From Algibacter miyuki (GTDB taxonomy: Bacteria > Bacteroidota > Bacteroidia > Flavobacteriales > Flavobacteriaceae): a stretch of DNA of 64,000 nucleotides. The position numbers and the translations under genes are program-made. The notes under the pieces were generated by a model. That model did no database searches. It was not told the origin of the DNA and worked only from the letters and a program-made list of their open reading frames with translations. Positions within the stretch are counted from its first letter, which is position 1, and the number at the start of each line of letters is the position of its first letter. Of this stretch, positions 34,851 to 43,595 are shown one piece after another. The stretch is taken from assembly GCF_030409805.1 (NCBI RefSeq), contig NZ_JAUFQP010000013.1, positions 372,001 through 436,000 of the forward strand, written 5' to 3'.

Positions 34851-35261
34851 TTAAATATCGTCGAAGCTAATATCGGTAAAGCTTTCCGGAGTTTTTAACT
34901 CGGCTTCTGTTACTCGAGATCCATCATCTTCCGCAGCGACTATAACATCGGTGTCGTATTCCTTTTTAAAATCTTTTTGATGTCTTTCACTAATTACTTC
35001 ATCACCTTTTTCGTTGATGATATAATCTGTCATTTCAGCTAAAATATCTTTAAACTCAGTGAAATCTTCCTTATAAATATATATTTTGTGTTTTTTATAA
35101 TGAAACGATCCGTCGTCATTTGTGAATTTTTTACTTTCAGTAATTGTTAAGTAGTAATCTTCAGCCTTCGTTGATCTTACGTCAAAAAAGTAAGTACGTC
35201 GTCCTGCCCTTAATACTTTTGAAAAAATTTCCTCTTTCTCCATCATGCCATTATTGTTCAT
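34851..35261 (-). CDS. DUF3276 (PUR-alpha-like) nucleic-acid-binding protein
   Basis: 136 residues. The PUR-like core is visible: FSKVLRAGRRTYFFDVRSTK near 13-32 and YYLTITESKKF near 36-46, with KHKIYIYKEDF near 57. The tail is acidic. Proteins of this family are single-stranded nucleic acid binders restricted largely to Bacteroidota and spirochaetes. The target is unknown here. It lies 151 bases after the ABC exporter on the same strand. Confidence 0.87.
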   Translation of the reverse strand: MNNNGMMEKEEIFSKVLRAGRRTYFFDVRSTKAEDYYLTITESKKFTNDDGSFHYKKHKIYIYKEDFTEFKDILAEMTDYIINEKGDEVISERHQKDFKKEYDTDVIVAAEDDGSRVTEAELKTPESFTDISFDDI

Positions 35262-35412
35262 AATTATATAGAAATTTGTTTTTAATTCTAGTGTTTCAAA
35301 AATCTAAAAAAAACATAAGGAAAGCAACAAATTATGGAGTTTCTTTTTGTTAAAAAGTGTTTTTGTTGTCGAATCGTCAAAAACGACAGTCTTTACTAGA
35401 TGTTTAAAAGCT

Positions 35413-37170
35413 TTATTTTGAGGAGGTTTCGCTCAATTGTTTTAAGTACAAGTGTTTGTAATAGCCTTCTGTCTCAATTAAAGTATCGTGTGTACCTTGT
35501 TGCACGATTTTACCTTCATCTAAAATAATAATTTTGTCTGCATTTTTAGCTGAAGACACGCGGTGGCTCACAATAACTGTTGTTTTGCCTTGCGTAATTT
35601 TATATAAACTTTTAAGGATTTTCTCTTCGGTTTCGGTATCTACGGCAGATAAGCAATCGTCGAATAATAATATTTTAGGCGATTTAATAATAGCACGAGC
35701 AATAGAAACACGTTGTTTTTGCCCTCCAGAAAGTGTAATACCACGTTCGCCTAAAATGGTATCATACCCTTTAGAGAATTTGGTAATGTTTTTGTGTACT
35801 TGTGCATTTTTTGCAGCTTGAATTACTTCTTCATCGGTCGCGTTTTCTTTTCCAAACTTGATGTTGTTTTTTAAACTATCAGAAAATAAAAAGGCTTCCT
35901 GAGGCACATAGCCCATATTATCTCTTAAATTATTTAAGTTAAGCTGGCTAATTTCTTTGTTGTTTATCAATATGGATCCGGAATCAATATCATAAAGGCG
36001 ACCAATTAAATCTAAAATAGTAGATTTTCCTGAGCCTGTTTTCCCTAAAATGGCCAGGGTTTCGCCTTCTTTAATGTCAAAACTAACATTGTTTAAGGCT
36101 TGTATATTAGTATCATCATAAGTGAAGGAAACATTTTTAAAAGTAATGTTACCATTAATTTCTGTTTCGGCTTCTACCGTGTTTTTAATTTCTGGTTCTA
36201 TTTTTAGGAAGTGGTTAATTCGTTTCTGCGATGCTTCGGCTTGCTGTACAATAGACGTTACCCAACCTACAGTAGCTACTGGCCATGTTAATAAGTTAAC
36301 GTAAATAATAAACTCGGCAATGGTACCTAAACTTTCAATTTCACCATTAATATATTGCATGCCTCCAATGTAAATTACAATTAAATTACTGGCGCCAATA
36401 AGGAGTACCATCATTGGGAAAAACCAAGCTTGTACGCGGGCTAAACTAATTTGTTTTTCCTTACTTTCGGCTGCTAAAGTTTCGAAATTAAGGGCCGTTT
36501 GAGTTTCTATACCATAAGCTTTTATGACTGAAATACCACTGAAGGATTCTTGCGTAAATGATGATAGTTTAGATAAATACTCTTGAACAATTGTACTGCG
36601 CTTATGTATTTCTTTACTTAATTTATAGATTACAACCGATAGAATAGGCAACGGCATAATGGTGTAAAGCGTCAACGATGGTGATTCTTTAAACATATAA
36701 ATAAGGGCAATTACAAAAAGAGTTATTGTGTTTATACTGTACATTATGGCTGGGCCTGCGTACATGCGCACACGAGAAACATCTTCACTAATGCGGTTCA
36801 TTAAATCACCAGTTCTATTCTTCTTATAAAAATTTAAAGAGAGTTTTTGGTATTGCTCGTAAATTTCATTTTTTAAATCGAATTCAATATAGCGCGATAC
36901 ATTAATAATGTACTGACGCATAAAAAAAGTAAGCACGCCACCAATAAAGGCTGCTCCAACAATATAAATGATGGCTTCGAGCAATTCGGCTTTAAAAACT
37001 TCGGTAGAAATACTATTCGCAAAATATTGTTCGATAACAATAAATACTTTTTTTACATATCGAGGTGTAAACAATAAAAACATTCGGGCAATAATAGTGA
37101 TAATTACCCCTGCTATAAGATTGGTTTTGTATTTTAGAAAGTACTTATTTAAATGTTGTAATTCTTTCAT
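35413..37170 (-). CDS. ABC exporter, MsbA/MdlB-like half-transporter
   Basis: 585 residues: six TM segments (about 15-310) and a C-terminal ATPase. Walker A GKTGSGKST near 369-377, signature LSGGQKQRVSIARAI near 475 and H-loop VSHRVSSAKNAD near 530 are intact. Walker B reads ILLFDDCLSAVD near 500, where the catalytic Glu of LDE is replaced by Asp, as in the degenerate subunits of heterodimeric exporters such as YheI/YheH. No partner gene is adjacent. The substrate (lipid or drug) is unknown. Confidence 0.88.
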   Translation of the reverse strand: MKELQHLNKYFLKYKTNLIAGVIITIIARMFLLFTPRYVKKVFIVIEQYFANSISTEVFKAELLEAIIYIVGAAFIGGVLTFFMRQYIINVSRYIEFDLKNEIYEQYQKLSLNFYKKNRTGDLMNRISEDVSRVRMYAGPAIMYSINTITLFVIALIYMFKESPSLTLYTIMPLPILSVVIYKLSKEIHKRSTIVQEYLSKLSSFTQESFSGISVIKAYGIETQTALNFETLAAESKEKQISLARVQAWFFPMMVLLIGASNLIVIYIGGMQYINGEIESLGTIAEFIIYVNLLTWPVATVGWVTSIVQQAEASQKRINHFLKIEPEIKNTVEAETEINGNITFKNVSFTYDDTNIQALNNVSFDIKEGETLAILGKTGSGKSTILDLIGRLYDIDSGSILINNKEISQLNLNNLRDNMGYVPQEAFLFSDSLKNNIKFGKENATDEEVIQAAKNAQVHKNITKFSKGYDTILGERGITLSGGQKQRVSIARAIIKSPKILLFDDCLSAVDTETEEKILKSLYKITQGKTTVIVSHRVSSAKNADKIIILDEGKIVQQGTHDTLIETEGYYKHLYLKQLSETSSK

Positions 37171-37192
37171 TTATTTTAAAGGAAATAAGAGG

Positions 37193-37200
37193 CAAAGATA
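37193..37200 (-). promoter_or_regulatory. Putative -7 box of the ABC exporter gene
   Basis: The minus strand reads TATCTTTG, a full TAnnTTTG match, 22 bases ahead of the start codon at 37170. Confidence 0.45.
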
Positions 37201-37312
37201 GGTTATTCATTATAATTAAGGAATGTCTATTTATAATGCATTTGTTAAATATAGCTTAAAGTATTTAATGAAATTAAAATGAATATTAAGCGGTGTTTTT
37301 TAAATATAGTGT

Positions 37313-37320
37313 TATTTTTG
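37313..37320 (+). promoter_or_regulatory. Putative -7 box of the nusB operon
   Basis: TATTTTTG fully matches TAnnTTTG, 46 bases ahead of ATG 37367. No good -33 TTG is seen. Confidence 0.4.
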
Positions 37321-37366
37321 CCGCACGAAAGCAATAAAAAATTTCAACTTAAATAAGTTCTTTGTA

Positions 37367-38314
37367 ATGATGCTAAATAGACGACATATTCGTGTAAAAG
37401 TAATGCAAACCATGTATGCCTTTAAGGGTACCGAAAGTGATGATTTTAGTAAAGATCAAAAATTCTTACTGTTTAGCATTGATAATATGTATAATTTATA
37501 CTTATTATTAATTTCGCTTATTATCGAGGTTCAAAAAAGAGCTGAAAGTAATATCCAGAAAAAACAGAATAAACATTTAGCAACTAAAGAGGACATTGAC
37601 CCAAACCGTAAGTTTGTAGATAACGCCGTTTTTAAAGTTTTATTGAATAATTTAGACTTAAAAGATAAGTTAGAACTTTACAATATCAACGATTGGGATT
37701 TGGATAGTGAATATGTTGATGTTATTTTTAAAGCCATTGTTGCTAGCGATTTGTATAAAGAATACATGGCAGCCGAAACTTCAAGCTTTAAAGAAGATAA
37801 AGATTTTATAGTAGATGTCTTTAAAGAAATTATTGCACCAAACGATAAACTTTACGAATATTTAGAAGACAAGAATTTAACTTGGTTAGACGATTTACCT
37901 ACCGTGAATACAACCATTTTAAAAATTCTTAGAAAAGTAAAGCTAACATCTGCCGAAAATCATTTTACACCACGATTGTATAAAGATTTAGAAGACAAGG
38001 AATTTGCAATTTCGTTATTTAGAAAAACACTTTTGAATAGAACGGCGATTAATAAGGAAATAGATCTTAAAACTCAAAACTGGGATTCAGATCGTATTGC
38101 AAACGTCGATTTTGTGTTATTACAAATGGCTATTTGCGAAGTGAAAAACTTTCCGTCTATACCAGCTAAAGTAACTATTAACGAGTATTTAGAAATAGCT
38201 AAAGAGTATTCTACACCAAAAAGCAGTATTTTTATCAATGGTATTTTAGATAAACTGGTGAAAGAATATACAGAGGCCGGAACGCTTAATAAAATTGGGC
38301 GTGGCTTAATGTAA
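37367..38314 (+). CDS. nusB: NusB transcription antitermination factor, long form
   Basis: 315 residues, about twice the size of the E. coli protein. The N-terminus LNRRHIRVKVMQTMYAF is the NusB start, and the core NusB signature lies near the C-terminus (DRIANVDFVLLQMAICEV near 243-260, then KVTINEYLEIAKEYSTPKSS near 270-289, FINGILDKLV). The insert between them is typical of flavobacterial NusB as I recall, and is not a fusion with a known domain. NusB acts with NusE in rRNA antitermination. ATG 37370 is an equally possible start. Confidence 0.88.
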   Translation: MMLNRRHIRVKVMQTMYAFKGTESDDFSKDQKFLLFSIDNMYNLYLLLISLIIEVQKRAESNIQKKQNKHLATKEDIDPNRKFVDNAVFKVLLNNLDLKDKLELYNINDWDLDSEYVDVIFKAIVASDLYKEYMAAETSSFKEDKDFIVDVFKEIIAPNDKLYEYLEDKNLTWLDDLPTVNTTILKILRKVKLTSAENHFTPRLYKDLEDKEFAISLFRKTLLNRTAINKEIDLKTQNWDSDRIANVDFVLLQMAICEVKNFPSIPAKVTINEYLEIAKEYSTPKSSIFINGILDKLVKEYTEAGTLNKIGRGLM

Positions 38315-38366
38315 TAAGGTTTTGTTAAGACTTTTAACAAAAATTTCAATTCGAATAAATAATTGT

Positions 38367-38374
38367 TATTTTTA
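38367..38374 (+). promoter_or_regulatory. -7-like box before the DUF1573 gene
   Basis: TATTTTTA, one mismatch from TAnnTTTG, lies 27 bases before ATG 38402 in the 87-base gap after nusB. Confidence 0.35.
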
Positions 38375-38401
38375 CGGTCTCAAATTTAAAATACATTTAA
38401 A

Positions 38402-38878
38402 ATGAAAAAAGTAATATTAGGATTAAGCACATTATGTTTGGTAGCTTTTACATCTTGTAAAAACGACAATGCAGCAAAGAAAATTGAAGAAGCTAATGTA
38501 ACAGCTGCAGCAGTAAGAGATGCTGTTTCTTCTAATTTTCCAGTGATTACGTTTAACGAAACAACTCACGATTTTGGAGAAATTGAAGCAAACAAATCGG
38601 TAGAAACTGTTTTTAGCTATACCAACACAGGTGATGCACCTTTAGTAATTACTAATATAGCTACAACATGTGGATGTACAGTACCTCAAGATTGGTCTAG
38701 AGAGCCTTTAGCTGTTGGTGAAACAGGAAAATTTACAGTAAAATATAATGGAAGTGGAAAAGGAAAAGTTTCTAAAAGCTTAACACTTACAGCAAATACT
38801 GAAAAAGGAAAGGAAGTTGTTAAAATTACGGCTTTTGTAAAAACTGATGACGCTGCAATATCTGCAGCAATTAAATAA
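38402..38878 (+). CDS. DUF1573 family lipoprotein
   Basis: 158 residues with a lipoprotein signal (LVAFTSCKND, lipidated Cys near 20). The single Ig-like DUF1573 domain shows TFNETTHDFGEIEANKSVET near 52-71, TTCGCTVPQDW near 92-102 and GKFTVKYN near 114. Such proteins are periplasmic, of unknown function, and very common in Bacteroidota. It sits between nusB and yajC. Confidence 0.9.
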   Translation: MKKVILGLSTLCLVAFTSCKNDNAAKKIEEANVTAAAVRDAVSSNFPVITFNETTHDFGEIEANKSVETVFSYTNTGDAPLVITNIATTCGCTVPQDWSREPLAVGETGKFTVKYNGSGKGKVSKSLTLTANTEKGKEVVKITAFVKTDDAAISAAIK

Positions 38879-38888
38879 ATAAAAAATA

Positions 38889-39188
38889 ATGGGAGAAGGT
38901 ATTGGTAGTTTATTGCCGTTTGTATTAATGTTTGTAGTAGTGTATTTCTTTATGATTGCACCACAAATGAAACGTGCAAAGAAAGAAAAGAAATTTGCAG
39001 CCGAATTAAAACGTGGAGATAAAGTAATCACCAAAAGTGGTTTACATGCTAAAATTTTAGAGCTTAACGACAAAGATGGAAGTTGTGTTTTAGAAACCAT
39101 GTCAGGCAAAGCAAAGTACGAACGTTCTGCAATTTCTTCGGAGATGAGCGAAAAGTTAAATGCACCAGCAGCAGTAGCAAAAAAATAA
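38889..39188 (+). CDS. yajC: YajC, accessory subunit of the Sec translocon
   Basis: 99 residues: one membrane segment (about 8-24, LLPFVLMFVVVYFFMIAPQ) and the YajC tail QMKRAKKEKKFAAELKRGDK followed by VITKSGLHAKI. It joins SecDF near SecYEG. It begins 10 bases after the DUF1573 stop and ends at a strong terminator. Confidence 0.93.
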   Translation: MGEGIGSLLPFVLMFVVVYFFMIAPQMKRAKKEKKFAAELKRGDKVITKSGLHAKILELNDKDGSCVLETMSGKAKYERSAISSEMSEKLNAPAAVAKK

Positions 39189-39212
39189 AGTATTTCACTT
39201 TATTTACTATAT

Positions 39213-39254
39213 AAAACAAAAAAAGAACCTCAAATGAGGTTCTTTTTTTGTTTT
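39213..39254. terminator. Strong bidirectional terminator after yajC
   Basis: A perfect 19-base stem (39213-39231 with 39236-39254, core AGAACCTC/GAGGTTCT) around AAAT, flanked by A and T runs. It serves yajC and the convergent DEAD-box gene. Confidence 0.92.
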
Positions 39255-39296
39255 ATAATAAAGTTATAATTATTAAGTTGAAATGAGAGAAACGAC

Positions 39297-40538
39297 TTAA
39301 TACCAGCGTTTTTTCTTCTTTTTAGAAGCTTCACTTTTTCTACCTTTTTTGTGTTTGCTACCTGTTTTTGGAGACTTATGTATAATTGGTTTTGCTTTAG
39401 GATCTAAAGGATAAGGATGCTCATCAATCACATCAATTTGCATTTGTATCAGTTGCTGAATGGTCTGCACATAAGGTTTTTCATCTGCTGAACATAAGGA
39501 GTATGCCATTCCTGTTTTTCCAGCTCTAGCCGTTCTTCCAATACGGTGTACGTAGGTTTCGGGTACGTTAGGTAAATCGAAATTTACAACCGCATCGATA
39601 TCGTTAATGTCAATACCACGCGCCGCAACATCCGTTGCAATTAAAATATTGACGGTTCCTTTTTTAAATTTATCTAAAGCGTCTTGTCTAGCCGTTTGAC
39701 TTTTGTCGCCATGGATACTATCGGCATTATAGCCGTTTTTTACTAATGTCTTTTCAAGTTTATCAACACCGAATTTGGTGCGTCTAAATATAATGATTTG
39801 TCCTTTTATAGTATTTCGAAGGAGGTGCAAACCCAATTCAATTTTACTCTGTTTAGGGACGAAATATAATAACTGATTAACGTTTTTTGAAGTTGATGAA
39901 TTTTGGGCAACCTCAATACGTTTTGGTTCATTTAAAATAGTATTTGCTAGTTGTTCTACCTTATAAGGTATGGTGGCCGAAAATAATAAGGTTTGCTTTT
40001 CCTTAGGGCACAGACGTTCAATTTTTTTAACATCGTCAATAAAACCCATATCGAGCATTAAATCGGCTTCGTCTAAAACTAAAGTTTCAACATAATCTAA
40101 ATTAATAACATCCTGTTTATGTAAATCGAGCAAACGGCCTGGAGTTGCAATTAAAATATCAACACCTTTTTTTAGAGTCGCTATTTGTGGCTCAATGGCA
40201 GCACCACCATATATAACGGTACTTGTTAATTCGGCGTAAGTAGAATATGTTTTAAAATTATTTTCAATTTGAATGGCCAATTCTCGCGTTGGGCTAACCA
40301 CAACCGCTTTTATCTTTTTACCTTTTTTAGAGGCGATTTGCTTATCAAATAATAATTGTAAAATAGGAAGTGCAAAAGCAGCTGTTTTTCCTGTTCCGGT
40401 TTGAGCCGAAACAATAACATCCTTTCTGTCTAAAACAAAAGGAATGGTTTTTTCTTGTACCAAAGTAGGATTATCATAACCGGCTTCGGCAATGGCTCTT
40501 AAAATGGGACGATTTAATTGTAAGTCTTTAAATGACAT
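39297..40538 (-). CDS. DEAD-box RNA helicase, RhlE-like
   Basis: 413 residues. Q motif and motif I AQTGTGKTAAF near 46, motif Ib TPGRLLDL near 136, DEAD near 158 (VLDEADLMLDMGF), SAT near 190, and motif VI HRIGRTARAGKTG near 331 are all present. A basic Lys/Arg-rich tail (about 385-413) favours RNA binding. The role is probably ribosome assembly or cold-stress RNA remodelling, inferred from RhlE relatives. Confidence 0.9.
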   Translation of the reverse strand: MSFKDLQLNRPILRAIAEAGYDNPTLVQEKTIPFVLDRKDVIVSAQTGTGKTAAFALPILQLLFDKQIASKKGKKIKAVVVSPTRELAIQIENNFKTYSTYAELTSTVIYGGAAIEPQIATLKKGVDILIATPGRLLDLHKQDVINLDYVETLVLDEADLMLDMGFIDDVKKIERLCPKEKQTLLFSATIPYKVEQLANTILNEPKRIEVAQNSSTSKNVNQLLYFVPKQSKIELGLHLLRNTIKGQIIIFRRTKFGVDKLEKTLVKNGYNADSIHGDKSQTARQDALDKFKKGTVNILIATDVAARGIDINDIDAVVNFDLPNVPETYVHRIGRTARAGKTGMAYSLCSADEKPYVQTIQQLIQMQIDVIDEHPYPLDPKAKPIIHKSPKTGSKHKKGRKSEASKKKKKRWY

Positions 40539-40554
40539 CTAAAATAATTTACTG

Positions 40555-40562
40555 CAAAGATA
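40555..40562 (-). promoter_or_regulatory. Putative -7 box of the DEAD-box gene
   Basis: The minus strand reads TATCTTTG, a full TAnnTTTG match, 16 bases ahead of the start at 40538 and within the gap after the MOSC gene. Confidence 0.42.
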
Positions 40563-40580
40563 CTATAAACCCCATCAACC

Positions 40581-41216
40581 TTATTTTATATATGTGGCTA
40601 ATTTGTTTCTTTTTTTCTGCGGAAGCGCTTCATTGATAACTGCTAAAGCCAATAGCTTTTGATCTTTTTCCTTATCAAAAATCAATTTATAAGTTTCAGC
40701 AACTGTTAAAGAGTTCTGAGCTTCTTCAACTAAAACCATGGCATCGCCAGTTTTTACATGTCCTGTTTTTAAAATACGCACATAAGTTCCCGGCATACCG
40801 TGATCTATAAAGGCTTTCAATATATTTTGATTTTCGAATCTTACACCTAGCTTAAAACAAGGTTCTCTAGGTTGTGTTATTTGTACTAAGGTTTCCCCTA
40901 TTTGATAGATGCTTCCAACTAAAAGTTGAGTTTCGTCTAAATCGGTAACCGTGAGGTTTTCACCAAACATACCCCAGTTCCAATCTAAATCGGGGTACTG
41001 TTTTTTCCAATAATCATAATGCTTTTCAGAAAACAAATAGCAGGCTTTAAACTCACCGCCATGATATTTTCGGTCACTAACTTCATCATTCTTAACAAGG
41101 TCTTCACCTAAAAATATAGGTGTACTGGTTGGAGTTTTATAAATACCAGTGATTACGTCTTTACCATGCCAATGGATGGTGGTCGGTTTCGCAATATTGG
41201 TGGCTCGTATGTTCAT
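40581..41216 (-). CDS. MOSC domain protein (YiiM-like)
   Basis: 211 residues. Seen: HGGEFKACYLFSEKHYDYW near 53-71, WGMFGENLTVTDLDE near 81-95 and TQPREPCFKLG near 114-124 with the conserved Cys that binds the molybdenum cofactor or sulfur. YiiM-type proteins reduce N-hydroxylated compounds such as 6-hydroxylaminopurine. No partner is adjacent. A 13-base palindrome lies directly ahead of the start. Confidence 0.85.
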   Translation of the reverse strand: MNIRATNIAKPTTIHWHGKDVITGIYKTPTSTPIFLGEDLVKNDEVSDRKYHGGEFKACYLFSEKHYDYWKKQYPDLDWNWGMFGENLTVTDLDETQLLVGSIYQIGETLVQITQPREPCFKLGVRFENQNILKAFIDHGMPGTYVRILKTGHVKTGDAMVLVEEAQNSLTVAETYKLIFDKEKDQKLLALAVINEALPQKKRNKLATYIK

Positions 41217-41217
41217 G

Positions 41218-41230
41218 TTTATTGAATAAA
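41218..41230. promoter_or_regulatory. Operator-like palindrome, copy 1
   Basis: TTTATTGAATAAA is a palindrome around a central base and lies 1 base ahead of the MOSC start codon. The same palindrome with the other central base recurs at 41408-41420, ahead of the divergent kinase. Confidence 0.3.
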
Positions 41231-41407
41231 AGGTGAAATGATTTTAATGCTGTAAGTATTCTAGTAAATGCTGAGTATTAATTTTAATTCATCAATTTAA
41301 CGAAAATGATTTAAATTAATTAGTTAATTGGTCTTTTATGAGAAAATCAAACATTAAATTTGTTAAAAGTTATATTTATTGCTGATTTAGTGAATTTGTG
41401 TAAAAGA

Positions 41408-41420
41408 TTTATTCAATAAA
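41408..41420. promoter_or_regulatory. Operator-like palindrome, copy 2
   Basis: TTTATTCAATAAA lies 37 bases ahead of the PfkB-kinase start, 190 bases from copy 1. Low complexity keeps confidence modest. Confidence 0.3.
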
Positions 41421-41457
41421 TTTAGTAAAAATAACGTTCTAAACTAAACTATATTTT

Positions 41458-42465
41458 ATGAGTCAGGTAATCACTTTTGGAGAAGTATTAATGCGCATTT
41501 CACCGCGTGGACACAAAAAATTTATTCAATCAAACATGGTCGAATTTTACTTCGGGGGCACCGAGTTAAATGTCGGTATTTCCATTGCAAATTTCGGCGG
41601 AAGTGTAAAACACATCAGTTGCGTATCGGATGATTTTATTGGAGAAACCGCTGTGTCTTATATTAGTAAATTTGGTGTAGATACCTCGGCGCTGTGTTTT
41701 TCAAAACGTCCGTTAGGCGTATACTTTTTTGAAGTAGGGGCTGTTATGCGGCCGAGTAATATTTCGTATAACCGATCGCATTCTTCGTTTTCCGAAATTT
41801 TGCCATCCATGGTAAATTGGGAAGCATCGTTGGAAGGCGGTAAGTGGTTGCATTGGACCGGAATTACTCCAGCCTTAACTCAAGGAAGTTTTGATACTTT
41901 GAAAGAAGGTTTAAAACTAGCCAAAGCTAAAGGGTTTACCATTTCGGCCGATCCAACGTATAGAAGCGGTTTATGGAAATATGGAAAGGATCCAAAGGAA
42001 GCTTTAACGGAATTATTAAATTATTCAACCATTTTTATAGGAGGTATAAATGAAATGAACGAAGTTTTAGGCACCGACTTCTCTTATTCTAACGACGACT
42101 TTATTGAAGCAAGTAAACTACTTATAGAGCAATTTCCTTCCATAGAAAAAGTATTCGATAAAATTAGAACATCGGTAAACGCTTCATGGCATAAAATACG
42201 TGCTAGAATGTGGAACGGATCGGAATTTAGAGAAACTGAAGATTTAGATATTACTCACGTTGTAGACCGTATTGGTACGGGTGATGCCTTTGCAGCCGGT
42301 TTAATTCATGGTTTACAAGAGCTTGATAACGATTATGCAGCTATGGAATTTGCAAGTGCGGCCTGTGCTTTAAAACACACTTACGAGGGCGATGTGAACT
42401 TAGCTACCGTAAAAGAAGTTCTAGGTATTTTAGGCGGAAACACTTCAGGACGTTTAAATCGATAG
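41458..42465 (+). CDS. PfkB family sugar kinase, 2-keto-3-deoxygluconate kinase-like
   Basis: 335 residues. Seen: FGEVLMRISPRGHKKF at 6-21, the substrate loop GGTELNVGISIANFGG near 37-52, and the catalytic signature DRIGTGDAFAAGLIHGL near 265-281 with the Asp base. The N-terminal motif LMRISPRGHKKFIQS is typical of KDG kinases, which phosphorylate the sugar from uronate breakdown. No aldolase (KdgA) is adjacent, so substrate assignment is tentative. Confidence 0.85.
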   Translation: MSQVITFGEVLMRISPRGHKKFIQSNMVEFYFGGTELNVGISIANFGGSVKHISCVSDDFIGETAVSYISKFGVDTSALCFSKRPLGVYFFEVGAVMRPSNISYNRSHSSFSEILPSMVNWEASLEGGKWLHWTGITPALTQGSFDTLKEGLKLAKAKGFTISADPTYRSGLWKYGKDPKEALTELLNYSTIFIGGINEMNEVLGTDFSYSNDDFIEASKLLIEQFPSIEKVFDKIRTSVNASWHKIRARMWNGSEFRETEDLDITHVVDRIGTGDAFAAGLIHGLQELDNDYAAMEFASAACALKHTYEGDVNLATVKEVLGILGGNTSGRLNR

Positions 42466-42503
42466 ACGTTTTTTTAATAAAAATTCAATTTATAAAGCAA
42501 TAT

Positions 42504-42533
42504 AAGAGGCTACCTTCATAGGTGGCCTTTTAT
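42504..42533 (+). terminator. Terminator after the PfkB kinase
   Basis: AGGCTACC (42507-42514) pairs with GGTGGCCT (42521-42528), with one G-U pair, then TTTT. Confidence 0.6.
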
Positions 42534-42656
42534 ATTATTGAAAATGAGTGGTGTTAATTAGATTCTTAAATTATCATTATTATTTTAGGAATATGATAAT
42601 TATCATAGTAGTTCTCTGTCAATTCTAATAATTTTATGATACTAAAAAAGGTAATC

Positions 42657-43385
42657 ATGGAAGTTAAAAAGAACCCAGAAATCGAAGTCGGACGAAATAG
42701 TAGTTTGTATTTTGCCATTGGACTAAATTTAATGTTATTCCTGTCTTGGCTAGCCTTAGAGCATAAAACTTATGTTTATGAGGATGTTGCTGTAGAAACT
42801 GTTAATATGGAAGTTATTTATGAAGAAGATATTCCAATTATAACATCAAAAATACCGCCAGCACCAGCACCACCGCCTATTGTTGTTAGTCAGTCTATAG
42901 AAATTGTGGACGATATGGTGGAAATAGAGGAAACCGTTATAGAAAGTACCGAAACCGGACAAGACGATGCTATCTCTGAGCATATTGTTGCTGTAGGTGA
43001 TGTTATTGTGGAACGCATGGAAGAAGAAGTGGAAGTTGCTTTTGCTGTTATCGAAGAAGTACCCGTTTTTCCTGGCTGCGAAGGTTTAGATAGAGCACAA
43101 ACTAAAGCATGTTTTCAAAAGAAAATGCAAGCACATGTGGTTAAAAACTTTAATTATCCACAAACCGCATTAGATATGGGAATACAGGGGCGTGTATCCG
43201 TAGTATTTATAATAAATTCAGAAGGAGTAACAACCAATGTACGTTCTCGTGGCCCAGATAAAATTCTAGAAGTAGAAGCTGAACGCATCATTAGCTTATT
43301 GCCAAAAATGCAACCCGGAAAACAACGTGGTAAAGCGGTAAAAGTAGCTTATGCTGTTCCTATATTTTTTAAATATGAAAGTTAA
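42657..43385 (+). CDS. Energy transducer TonB-like protein
   Basis: 242 residues from ATG 42657 (MEVKKNPEIEVGRNSSLYFA), preceded by AAAGG; an ATG 21 bases earlier adds no conserved residues. One N-terminal membrane segment (about 21-38), a Pro-rich stretch (IPPAPAPPPIVVSQS near 63), an acidic periplasmic linker, and a C-terminal TonB domain (VKNFNYPQTALDMGIQGRVS near 163-182, with the usual GRVxVxFxI strand) are seen. It would couple proton-motive force to TonB-dependent receptors; none is adjacent. Confidence 0.85.
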   Translation: MEVKKNPEIEVGRNSSLYFAIGLNLMLFLSWLALEHKTYVYEDVAVETVNMEVIYEEDIPIITSKIPPAPAPPPIVVSQSIEIVDDMVEIEETVIESTETGQDDAISEHIVAVGDVIVERMEEEVEVAFAVIEEVPVFPGCEGLDRAQTKACFQKKMQAHVVKNFNYPQTALDMGIQGRVSVVFIINSEGVTTNVRSRGPDKILEVEAERIISLLPKMQPGKQRGKAVKVAYAVPIFFKYES

Positions 43386-43408
43386 CCTGAGGTAAATTGG
43401 TTATTTAT

Positions 43409-43442
43409 AAAGCAGACTAATATTTTTTTAGTCTGCTTTTTT
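43409..43442 (+). terminator. Terminator after the TonB-like gene
   Basis: AAAGCAGACTAA (43409-43420) pairs with TTAGTCTGCTTT (43428-43439), followed by more T. Confidence 0.85.
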
Positions 43443-43595
43443 ATGCGATAAACTTTCGTTTTTTTTAATGTTCAACAATTCATCCTGTAAAAATAACAAT
43501 TCGGTAAATCTGGTTTTAAAACACGGCATCGCTACCCGATATTTGTAGTATAAGTTTTATTAACTTTAAACGCAAAAGTGTAGAAGCATTAAATC

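Noticed and set aside
40612..40630. Degenerate 13-base motif (CTGCGGAAGCG) in the MOSC gene
   Set aside because: It has several mismatches and lies in coding sequence; not counted.
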